Notes under the pieces: generated by a model
Told to the model about the DNA's origin: nothing
The model's database searches: none
What the model saw: the letters and a program-made list of their open reading frames with translations, nothing else
Assembly (NCBI GenBank): GCA_965644295.1
Contig: CBFFRP010000233.1
Location: 1-45,119, forward strand
Length of the DNA: 45,119 nt
Origin: Paraphysomonas bandaiensis
Taxonomy: Eukaryota; Chrysophyceae
Reading direction: 5' to 3'
Made by a program: the position numbers and the translations under genes
In this document: piece after piece, positions 37,470 to 45,119 of the stretch
Numbering within the stretch: the first letter of the stretch is position 1
How the letters are laid out: the number at the start of each line of letters is the position of its first letter

Positions 37470-38034
37470 GAAGCTTGTTATGAGACAGGAGATATGGTGT
37501 TGAGTGATGGAGACGGTGTGGTATATAGTGATTACTTGATCACTGTGACTGTGCACGCAGACGTGATATTAAAAGATCACTTTGTAGAGTCGAAGATTTT
37601 GCTTGTTTTTGAGTGATTTTTTATATACAGCATCTAGAAATGGACTTTTTTAACAACCATTCATAAAAAATACGCTGAATTTAAATTTATTTTGATGATA
37701 AAATTCCAGAATTGTGCTTTTTATGCCTGATATCCGAATTTTCAATAACTACCGCAGTTTTTCAGTTCTTTCTATGTACTGCTGTATATAACAAGCAATA
37801 GGAAGAGTCCAGCACAGGAGGGTATGTACAGTGGTATGAAGCCTACTGAAGATGTCATATGTTACATTAATATCCTGCGACCTGTCACATCACTATCATA
37901 TAATTGCAGTTGATGCTATAGAACATCGTAAATATATTTCTGTCATATCATTGAGGTTACGTGATAGCAGTGGAGGCGCATATAGACACATACACTTGTT
38001 TACGATCGAACTGTGGGAGCTGCTGAGAATAATA
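37470..38034. promoter_or_regulatory. Shared divergent intergenic region (DOT1-like / PEX4-like)
   Basis: 565 bp of AT-rich DNA between two divergent starts, which should contain both promoters. An upstream extension of the E2 reading frame (37852-38034) is open but has no conserved sequence. No specific site was identified. Confidence 0.45.
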
Positions 38035-38611
38035 ATGTTAAGTTGTGCCAAAAGATTACGTAAAGAACTTGCTAATATTAAACAAAATGGAGATGATCAG
38101 ATTGAAATATTTTTGCGTGATGAGGTATGATGATATTTTGTATGTTATGGGAACATCATATGAATCCCTCAATAGGAAAACATTCGACTATGGACAGCTT
38201 TTATCAAAGGACCACCAGATACTCCCTATTTTGGATACAAATTTGAGTTGCGTATTGATGTAGGTGATGAATACCCGCTTGCTCCACCGTCTATCAAGTT
38301 TGTGACGAAATGCTTTCACCCAAATGTCCACTTTCAGGTAAAGTTCGATTGAGTTTGAAAAATCGCAGTGACTTATATTCCTTGATGGTTAGACTGGTGA
38401 AATCTGCTTGGATATTTTAAAAAGGGAGTGGTCTCCTGCGTGGAGTTTACAGTCCGCATGTAGGGCTATTATATCGCTTTTACAGGACCCTGCTGCTGAT
38501 AGTCCGCTCAACTGTGATGCAGGAAACATGATTCGTGCAAATGATATCAGAGCGTTTAATTCTGTGGCAAAAATGTATGCCGTTGAGTGTGCACCAGTTG
38601 CTACTACCTGA
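38035..38611 (+). CDS. PEX4: Ubiquitin-conjugating enzyme E2, PEX4-like
   Basis: Three exons: 38035-38124, 38176-38337, 38393-38611, all phase-0 (introns 51 and 55 nt); 156 residues. The E2 fold is complete: N-terminal helix (CAKRLRKELANI), the ENIRLWTAFIKGPPDTPY segment restored by the first splice, HPN at residues 78-80, and catalytic Cys 89 in TGEICLDIL, followed by WSPAWSLQSACRAIISLL and DSPLNCDAGNMIR. The last two stretches resemble plant PEX4 strongly, in my memory, more than generic E2s. PEX4 mono-ubiquitinates the peroxisomal receptor PEX5 so that it can be recycled. The start ATG at 38035 fits the expected length; upstream in-frame codons are unrelated to E2s. It is divergent from the DOT1-like gene. 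Confidence 0.9.
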
Positions 38612-38818
38612 GATGACGACTTGTGTATGTATATAAATATCATTTTCTTCCAAAATATCTATTCTCTATTCCTGTCCTTAATTTCACTGCCAACACACTA
38701 GCGCGCTTTAGTTGAAATACTTTTGCAGTTAAAGTAACACGGCTATTGTCATATATGCACCATATATTTACTTTTCTAATACCTAATGTAGTGTTATTGC
38801 ACAAAAATCTTGTCTACG

Positions 38819-39026
38819 CTATTGGACAGTGCCACTTTTAGATCTACTAAATTTTCCATTTGTTCCTTGTTCCCACTAAACTAAAACTGGCGATTAAACC
38901 GTATTTAAATTTAGTAGAATCGAATAAAATTTGTAACTTAAAGTTAGGAGGAAGATATGGCACTTTTTAGTTTAGTAGGAACATCAGTAAATTTAGTGGG
39001 AACATAAATATTTCCGCACTATTGGA
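38819..39026. repeat. Foldback (inverted-repeat) segment with flanking 8-bp direct repeats
   Basis: CTATTGGA occurs at 38819-38826 and 39019-39026. Between them are imperfect inverted arms (left TTCCCACTAAACTAAAA near 38875; right TTTTTAGTTTAGTAGGAAC near 38963, and AAATTTAGTGGGAAC near 38992). The left end begins CAGTG, as some hAT elements do, but the right end does not mirror it, so a decayed MITE is only possible. Confidence 0.5.
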
Positions 39027-39563
39027 TTGCGTTCAGTTTTGCAAAAACTCTGATGTGGACGTAGTATACAATTTTATTTTCCTGAACTCATCACTAATAT
39101 AGCACGACGAGCCCGACACACTCCTCATGATACTCATGATACTGATGTTCTGCTGCAGCTCTACACTCTACAGTCCACTTAAATTATGCCGTTTGTGCCC
39201 TGAAAACCTTTTTTTTCTTCCTGAAAGCCAATACAGTCCTGCTGGAAGTCATTCAATGCTTTAGTGGAGAAGTGAAGGAAGATGAGCGCCATCACTCATA
39301 GCATATGAAGATCTCGAGATGCCCTGCAGATCATAGAGTGAGTTATACCCACAGTTTCATGGACCCCTCCTCCCCATATCACTCACAGGGGAGCCATCGC
39401 TATCTACTTCTAAGCTATATATAGGCTCGATATCATAGACGTACACCTGTGTTAAGTAGATATGTATATATGAGCTTATTGTTACGTTTGAATGTTTGTT
39501 TTGATGCTCTGTAAGCCACTAATATATTGTATGGTGTGAGATAGTATTAACGGATATAAGAAG

Positions 39564-39670
39564 GACTAGGTTGAATACAAAAATTGACTAGGTTAAGTCA
39601 TTTATTACTGTGACTAGGTTATTCCACCAAAAATAGCGTGACTAGGTAATTCAACCAATTGACTAGGTTG
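39564..39670. repeat. Cluster of five GACTAGG motifs
   Basis: GACTAGGT occurs at 39564, 39586, 39612, 39639 and 39661, with spacings of 22, 26, 27 and 22 bp. The sequence between copies is not conserved, which is unlike an ordinary tandem repeat. Confidence 0.8.
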
Positions 39671-40672
39671 AATAATATTTCCCAATATATAAATATATAT
39701 TGAATGACAACTCTCAAAATGAACAGATTCTCATTGCTACGTAACTCGTCCACGCGCGCATTCGCAAAATCAGGGGCGACTATGACTTTTCTGTCAAAGT
39801 TGACATTAATTAGTAGTGCACTTCATCAAGGAAGCCAAAATATCACCATAGTACTCAATATATGGGGTCCCAATCCACCAAGTCAATCGATAAACTCTTA
39901 AATTCTGAACTCTATACAAGTCACACCAGCGCAAAATATTCTGCTAGATTATCCTAATTTAGTGGAACAGGGGTGAACATAGCGTGAGCAATAGAAGCTC
40001 TCTTGACTTGTCTACGGATAAGTGGTATATCCGAAAGGGGGAATAATCCGTCGTAGTCGACCAACATCCATGTTATACAGTTTGTAATATAGGATCACAT
40101 TACAAGCCTGTTCGTAATGAATATATGAATACGTGTGTTAATATGAGTATAAAGACTATCAGTGAGTGTCTCAACGTGTTGTGTTTGAATTCAATTCTAA
40201 ACTATGCACCACATACAATAAATATCAGAGACAATATGTCTGTTAGTGTTCAAAGGGTCAGGCCGGGATTACGTGCATGGAGTGGCAGCGTGTGTGATGA
40301 GTGTGGAGATGAACTGGTCATGATAGCAGCTACAGTGTATCTAGGAATTCCTAGCTAGATATCCAGATACTATCCCAGCCACCTTTTTTATTGTCCCAGT
40401 CTTTTTATTTGGTGGGAATATATTAAAAAATCACCCATTTTTAGTTGTTTGTAAAATATAGTGATATAAAAAGATAACAGAATTTAAAAAACCTGGATTT
40501 TTTGCTTAATTGACATATTTCTATGATAGCCGCCCAGCAGTTTGGGGGGTTGTTTATACAGCAGTATATGGTGTGGATGTGGTTCATAGCATGGTGGCTG
40601 GATTGAAGGTGGTTCTTATTGATAAGCAAGCAGTAAAGGATGCAAACTGCTCATAAGAACTAATATTTCAGT

Positions 40673-41650
40673 ATGTTTCAATCTTCAAAAACATTAAAAG
40701 TACTTTTGGAGATAACTGTTTTAGTAGTTGTCGTATCGAATTACTCTCCTGATATATCAGACTATGAGTTCGAGAAGATTGACGATGTCATACAATCTTT
40801 CAATTCATATCCCAATGAAGACATGTGGTCAACAGTACCTGAGGTTTCTGAATCTCATCCTTTAATATTTTTTCATCAACGAAAATCTGGTGGTACATCA
40901 ATCAGAGGATCTCTAATTAAAGCCGCTGAGAAAGCGAATATCTCATACTATATCCCCTGCTATGCTGGTGTAAGTTGTGACACTTATTCCATACCTACAA
41001 AGACACCGTTTCCTATATACGCTGGGCACTTTAGTTGGGATGTGCATTCCACCCTCGAAAGACTTCGTCAAAACGGGCGTCATCAGTTTTCTTGTGTAAC
41101 AAATTTTCGCGAGCCAGTCTCGAGACTAACCAGTTGCCTCTTTTTCAGATTCCATAAGGAATTGCATATGCATAAATGTGTTAATGACATACCAATATCT
41201 GTACTGTACAAGTTTTTGAACCAAGTTGATATGTTCGGTTCCTCGTGCCGCAACGAGCCCTTTAGAATTCTCAGTGGAAATCTGGACGAAGACCTGCTGG
41301 ACAATCTTCAAAATAGCCGCTTCGAAGACGGACGACGACGGTATCTCTTGCAGGAGCAGGCACTCGGAATATTTCACGCGACGCTCATGCATGTGAAGAA
41401 ATGTGCCCCCGTGGTGCTAGAGATCCCACAGAGCGTGGAGCTTGCTAATCGCCGGTTCCCCATGCTTGAATCACCCTTTGGGGGTGAGAAACTGCAGGTG
41501 AACCAGTTTCACCAGGGTTGCCCGAAGGCATCCGGAGCCCACCTTACAGCTCTCAGGAACATCTCTCAATTGGAGTCTCTGCTCTACAACGCGGTGTTCA
41601 ACAAAACGTGGACTCGGGTGCGGGAAGTGTTCGGGAGACGGCTTAGCTAG
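40673..41650 (+). CDS. Sulfotransferase-family type II membrane protein
   Basis: A single open frame of 325 residues. Residues about 9-22 (KVLLEITVLVVVVS) are a hydrophobic anchor near the N-terminus, as in Golgi type II enzymes. FFHQRKSGGTSIRGSL (66-81) fits the 5'-phosphosulfate-binding loop (compare HIPKTGGTS), and NFREPVSRLTSCLFF (144-158) fits the 3'-phosphate-binding motif of carbohydrate sulfotransferases. It would transfer sulfate from PAPS to a glycan; the acceptor is unknown. The start ATG follows ATATTTCAG, so an upstream exon cannot be excluded. From about 41230 onward the coding sequence becomes clearly more GC-rich than the first half. Other PAPS-dependent families (HS2ST- or HS6ST-like) are possible; I cannot choose. 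Confidence 0.72.
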   Translation: MFQSSKTLKVLLEITVLVVVVSNYSPDISDYEFEKIDDVIQSFNSYPNEDMWSTVPEVSESHPLIFFHQRKSGGTSIRGSLIKAAEKANISYYIPCYAGVSCDTYSIPTKTPFPIYAGHFSWDVHSTLERLRQNGRHQFSCVTNFREPVSRLTSCLFFRFHKELHMHKCVNDIPISVLYKFLNQVDMFGSSCRNEPFRILSGNLDEDLLDNLQNSRFEDGRRRYLLQEQALGIFHATLMHVKKCAPVVLEIPQSVELANRRFPMLESPFGGEKLQVNQFHQGCPKASGAHLTALRNISQLESLLYNAVFNKTWTRVREVFGRRLS

Positions 41651-42458
41651 CTCACTTGCCCGGCTGTCTTCAGTGCAGTGGCTGTGCGGTCTACCGATAG
41701 GTTCCGCCGGGGGAATACCATTAACTTCATTGTATCAGCTATATTAGTATCAGCTTTTGTTTTCTCAATTTGTTCTTTGAGCCGTAAATTCCTCGATTTA
41801 TCCATTATCACTCTTCTACTTTTTCATTCGAAATAGATTTGTAGAAGTAGTCCAAAGCGCTTATTAATTACTTAATTTTTGAAGTGAAGTCATTGATGTC
41901 ATTGGAAATGAGAAAATGGTAATAATTCAACTTGTCATCATATTTTTAAATGATACCTTCAAGATATATATTGATGTAAGAATATACAACGAATCTTTTT
42001 CTTGTCCTTGGTTAAGCAATTAAGAGTGGTCTCCACCTCTGTTGATACATTTTTTACTATGAACAGTGATAAATGTGCACACATACGTTAGAGTAGTAGT
42101 GTATGCTCCAGCTCTTCTTATCGTACAAACGACAAGGGAAGGAAATATGGAGTGTTTATGGAAAGAGCATGAAAATAGGGAAATATTAAAAGGTCCCAAT
42201 TACAAGTCCCGTCCGAACACAGGTTAGAAGTGTTACGACCACCGAATTTGTTAAAACATTTCGTAACAGTTGTGTGCCACATCCATCCAAGCTGTGGCAT
42301 CACAAGAGAAAGATCAATTTTGTGTTCGGAATTTTCAAAATTGTATTCTCTTATTCGCCATTTGATGACACCACCAGAACCTCTTGGCTTAAATATTGAT
42401 ACTTACCGTGATGAGAAGTGGTCAGTAGTTCTGTATTTCACTTGTCTGTAACATAGAA
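41651..42458. other. Intergenic region before the retroelement fragment
   Basis: About 800 bp of AT-rich DNA. A 73-codon open frame at 42230-42451 has no ATG and no recognisable domain. The composition changes abruptly to GC-rich near 42460. Confidence 0.45.
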
Positions 42459-43376
42459 GTGGACCAAGCCATTGAGCGAATACTCACCGCGGGTTTATGG
42501 CACTGGCGCCTAACCGGGGAACGACGGCCGCATCGCACTAGCCCCCTGCTCACGGACTTCCAATCCCTCCGCAATCAAAGGACGCTGGAGGCCTACACTA
42601 CCCTCAGAGACCAACGCTACGGTCACAATCCCGACCGAGCACCTGGATATTGGACGGACAGTGGAGTACTACTTCCGCGCAAACTGGCACAAGCAGATGG
42701 TGGACCATCAAAGGACAAAGTTAGTTCCCACCTGCGACAGCGAGTACTCAATGCAGCACTGACATGGGACAAATCTTTCAGCATAGGAAGAAACCGGGCG
42801 AAAACCAAACACGGACTCGACCTGGCTAATAAAGCCGCATGTTCTGACTGTGGATTTCGACTAGACACACTCAAGCATATGTGTCTAGACTGTACAAATG
42901 ACGCCATAACGCAGATAAGGGAGTCTGCATTTCACAGCCACAAAAACGCGCTTCAAGAAGAACTGAGAAATCCGGTACTACCCCAATGGACCACCACGGT
43001 ACTACAGCGGCTCTCCAGCAGGGCCTGGAATCCCTCCGTTCCACAGGTGGAGAGATTCTGGACGGGTACCATCATCACAACTGCACAACTCGAGACGGTT
43101 TTTGGAGATCACATCCATAAGTCACTGACACCCCAAGGACTGCGCAGCATCGAATCAGCGGTCATCCGATTGCTTCTACCGCTTTTCGCTGCAGCAAAGC
43201 TAATGATCCAAGATCGAAGTAGACGATACGTTACCCTACAGAAAGGACCCCCTAGGCTACTACCGCGACTGCGTCCAAAACATAGACAGAAATGGAAACG
43301 CCCAAGGGTGCTAAGACTACTAGGAATCCACAGACGAACCGAGACTGGAACACCAATCATACGCATAGGACCATAG
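42459..43376 (+). mobile_element. 3' remnant of a non-LTR retroelement (LINE-like ORF2 C-terminus)
   Basis: An open frame of 305 codons without an ATG at its 5' end, consistent with a 5'-truncated copy. It contains CSDCGFRLDTLKHMCLDC, a C-x2-C-x8-H-x4-C zinc-knuckle of the type found after reverse transcriptase in LINE ORF2 proteins. The tail is very basic. Base composition is markedly more GC-rich than the AT-rich flanks, and the GC-rich block continues to about 43690. No reverse transcriptase or endonuclease domain is present. The reading frame is intact over this part, so the insertion may be recent or the frame may belong to a domesticated gene. Identification rests on one motif plus composition. 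Confidence 0.6.
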
Positions 43377-44197
43377 CACCTGACCGCACGAAACCAGCAG
43401 GCCCTAGACAGCGGCGACGCCATCTCCGGCAACTCCACCTATGCCTGATGCCCAGACGGTGCATCCACCACACCATCAACCTCTCAGCACACACATCTAG
43501 TGCTCGGTACACTCAGGACCTTAATGCAGAACCCTGTACCTCAGAGCCTGGCGGAACCTTATCCCAAGGGGAGACCCCCGGACAACACGCGCCAGTGAGT
43601 CCTAAGACACACGAGCAGGGCGAAACTCACAAACAACATTAAGAACGGAAGTGGTTGCACCTTGGTGCTTGCAGCGACGCACAAGCAGCTTCTGTAGCAC
43701 TAAATAGTAGGATAATAGAATTTGTGCTGATTAGTTATGGGTAGAGGTCTAACTAGTATGTCTAGCATTCAACTAGCCACTATATTGGAATGAGTTTTTA
43801 ACGCCTATTGCTAAATAAAAAGACTTTCAATAATAGCAAGACACATTTGAACAGAGCGTTAGCACCACACACATTTGCGTATCTTGTACAGTTTGGAATT
43901 ATTCAGTCTATTTGATATTTCATTGTATACATGTATTCACGCGTTAAGATATATACGTGAATCAATGAATCTAAATATTAGAAAATGGTGGCAAATTTCA
44001 GTGACAGTAAATATCAAAGACATGATATCACACCAAAGATAAAGGCAATAATTTGCCCCATTATGAGTGCTATATTATTAGAATTTACACAGGCAAAATC
44101 TGAAATGTTATATGTCACTTTCAACGAAGTTTTACATCCATAGTCTGACGGAGTGAGTTTGTGGCACACATTGTGACAACAGACAGACTGGTTTCCA
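43377..44197. other. 3' tail of the GC-rich insertion and AT-rich flank
   Basis: Up to about 43690 the sequence remains GC-rich and probably belongs to the same element as the preceding open frame (an overlapping frame at 43292-43642 is low-complexity). After that it is AT-rich, with no recognisable gene. No poly(A) tail is seen at the boundary. Confidence 0.45.
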
Positions 44198-44785
44198 TTA
44201 TGAATGAATTCGACGGGCTTCGTTAAGTTGCGAAGTGGTTATCCCCAAATGCGATGCCAATATCATTCGGCGTTTCAATGAATTGTGGCCTTGTTCATTA
44301 TCGTCTTCATCCGTTTCATAGGCGGGATCATACTCACGAATCAACTGTCTTGAGCGTTTACAAGACCAAGTATGGGTTTGACCGTTCGGTAAGGTTTCGT
44401 TTCCGGCAAATGCAAGTTGTGCCAAACATTTTGGTAACTCTGATGTCGGGAGACGACCACTATCTAAGCACACAGGAGTTAAAACATCGTAAGGATTCGC
44501 CCTGGAGTTTTTAAATCTTGCATTAGACTGTGAAAATTGATGAGAAAGAGTATCAACACCATTTTCGAGAGTGTCAAGTCGATTATCAATAGAGTCAAGT
44601 CGATTATCAATAGAGTCAAGTCGATTCTCAATAGAGTCAAGTCGTTTCTCAATTGTGTCAAATCGATTATCCATAGTGTCAAGTCGTTTCTCAATTGTGT
44701 CAAATCGATTATTAATGGAAGCAAATCCACTCGCTACAATCATTTTCAATTCCTCAAATTGGGCAAGAATTTCTTGATTTGACAT
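44198..44785 (-). CDS. Heptad-repeat coiled-coil protein, unknown function
   Basis: A single open frame of 195 residues starting MSNQEILAQFEELKM. Residues about 25-80 are eight near-exact heptads of the type RLDSIDN / RFDTIEK, which should form a parallel coiled-coil oligomer. The DNA encoding them is a 21-bp tandem repeat. The C-terminal half is charged (YETDEDDNEQ) and ends LASHLGITTSQLNEARR, which looks like a small helical module. No known domain was recognised. It lies next to a retroelement fragment, so membership of a repeat or gene family is possible. No intron was detected. Confidence 0.6.
   Translation of the reverse strand: MSNQEILAQFEELKMIVASGFASINNRFDTIEKRLDTMDNRFDTIEKRLDSIENRLDSIDNRLDSIDNRLDTLENGVDTLSHQFSQSNARFKNSRANPYDVLTPVCLDSGRLPTSELPKCLAQLAFAGNETLPNGQTHTWSCKRSRQLIREYDPAYETDEDDNEQGHNSLKRRMILASHLGITTSQLNEARRIHS
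44569..44715. repeat. 21-bp tandem repeat encoding heptads
   Basis: About seven copies of a unit like AGTCAAGTCGATTATCAATAG within the gene on the minus strand. Copies remain similar at the DNA level, pointing to recent expansion by unit slippage or unequal exchange. Confidence 0.85.
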
Positions 44786-45119
44786 GTTTGTTTATTACAA
44801 TTCAAATAGTTTCACTCTTTAATTATTGCGACTCACACACAGGATTATAGTGACTGCTGTCGGCCTACAGCAGCATCAAGCAGCTGTATATACTGTATAC
44901 TGTAGCTCATGTCCAGACGTCTGGTAGATCTCAACGGCTAAATAATTCGTTCCAAGTACCTACTACAAATGTGATATACATGTCACGGAATACCGGTATA
45001 CATGTATATATGTATGGATGGATGTATGTATGTATGTATGTATGTATGTATGTATGTATGTATGTATGTATGTATGTATGTATGTATGTATGTATGTATG
45101 TATGTATGTACGTATACAT
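44786..45119. other. Right flank with a (TATG)n microsatellite
   Basis: AT-rich DNA upstream of the heptad-repeat gene. From 45011 to about 45111 it is a TATG tetranucleotide repeat (about 25 units), the same unit as the 34.2 kb microsatellite in the opposite orientation. It continues to the window edge. Confidence 0.85.

Larger units (their letters stand above)
38612..40672. other. Gene-poor region with repeats
   Basis: About 2 kb of AT-rich DNA. It holds an inverted-repeat segment bounded by 8-bp direct repeats (38819-39026) and an array of GACTAGG motifs (39564-39670). Small open frames (39704-39901, 40125-40358) have ATG starts but no recognisable domain or codon signature, so I do not call them genes. 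Confidence 0.5.

Noticed and set aside
39704-40358. Two short ATG-started frames in the gene-poor region
   Set aside because: They show no family similarity or supporting structure, and comparable frames occur by chance at this AT content.
1-45119. tRNA, rRNA, CRISPR or prokaryotic features
   Set aside because: I looked by eye for the B-box GGTTCGA and for other RNA-gene motifs outside coding regions and found none. The gene structures are eukaryotic, so no CRISPR or operon is expected.

Overview
The window is nuclear DNA of a single-celled eukaryote, probably a protist. Protein genes are interrupted by short GT-AG introns, mostly 42 to 56 nt (44 to 120 nt in the DOT1-like gene). There are no operons. 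Intergenic DNA is AT-rich and full of TA/TACA microsatellite, and the domain content is eukaryotic throughout (VPS13, VHS, DOT1, E2, MSP, TEX9). TEX9 suggests a lineage that makes cilia or centrioles. The mix, including a seven-bladed FG-GAP receptor-like protein and a SelM selenoprotein, would suit a stramenopile or another flagellated protist, but I cannot place the species. All exon structures were worked out by hand from reading frame, splice dinucleotides and protein-family continuity.

Layout, left to right. 402-2041 (+): membrane-anchored seven-bladed FG-GAP propeller. 3469-13522 (+): full-length VPS13 lipid-transfer protein, one intron. 14066-15281 (-): VHS-domain clathrin-adaptor-like protein. 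16819-21411 (-): 1497-residue armadillo-repeat protein, head-to-head with a 331-residue helical protein at 22114-23211 (+). 24427-26710 (+): fused pseudouridine-5'-phosphate glycosidase and PfkB kinase. 27586-28850 (-): TEX9, head-to-head with 29415-33022 (+), an MSP-domain protein ending in a kinesin-like domain whose ATP-binding loop is lost. 33254-33375: hAT-type MITE with an exact 8-bp target duplication. 33698-34079 (-): SelM selenoprotein with an in-frame TGA (selenocysteine) and a SECIS hairpin just after the stop, followed upstream by a 450-bp TACA microsatellite. 35860-37469 (-): DOT1-like methyltransferase, head-to-head with a PEX4-like ubiquitin-conjugating enzyme at 38035-38611 (+). 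40673-41650 (+): sulfotransferase-like membrane protein. 42459-43376 (+): GC-rich remnant of a non-LTR retroelement. 44198-44785 (-): heptad-repeat protein.

Functional themes are membrane contact and trafficking (VPS13, VHS adaptor), peroxisome import (PEX4), nucleoside salvage or catabolism (PsuG-PsuK), ER redox (SelM), chromatin (DOT1-like), and a possible ciliary or centrosomal pair (TEX9 with the MSP/pseudo-kinesin). Three divergent pairs (ARM/helical, TEX9/MSP-kinesin, DOT1/PEX4) each share a 560 to 700 bp intergenic region that probably holds both promoters. The right-hand third (from about 38.6 kb) is gene-poor and repeat-rich.

The strongest new observations are the SelM gene with its SECIS, which frame-based gene calling would miss because the TGA reads as a stop, and the MSP plus degenerate-kinesin protein, whose architecture I do not recognise as a named family.
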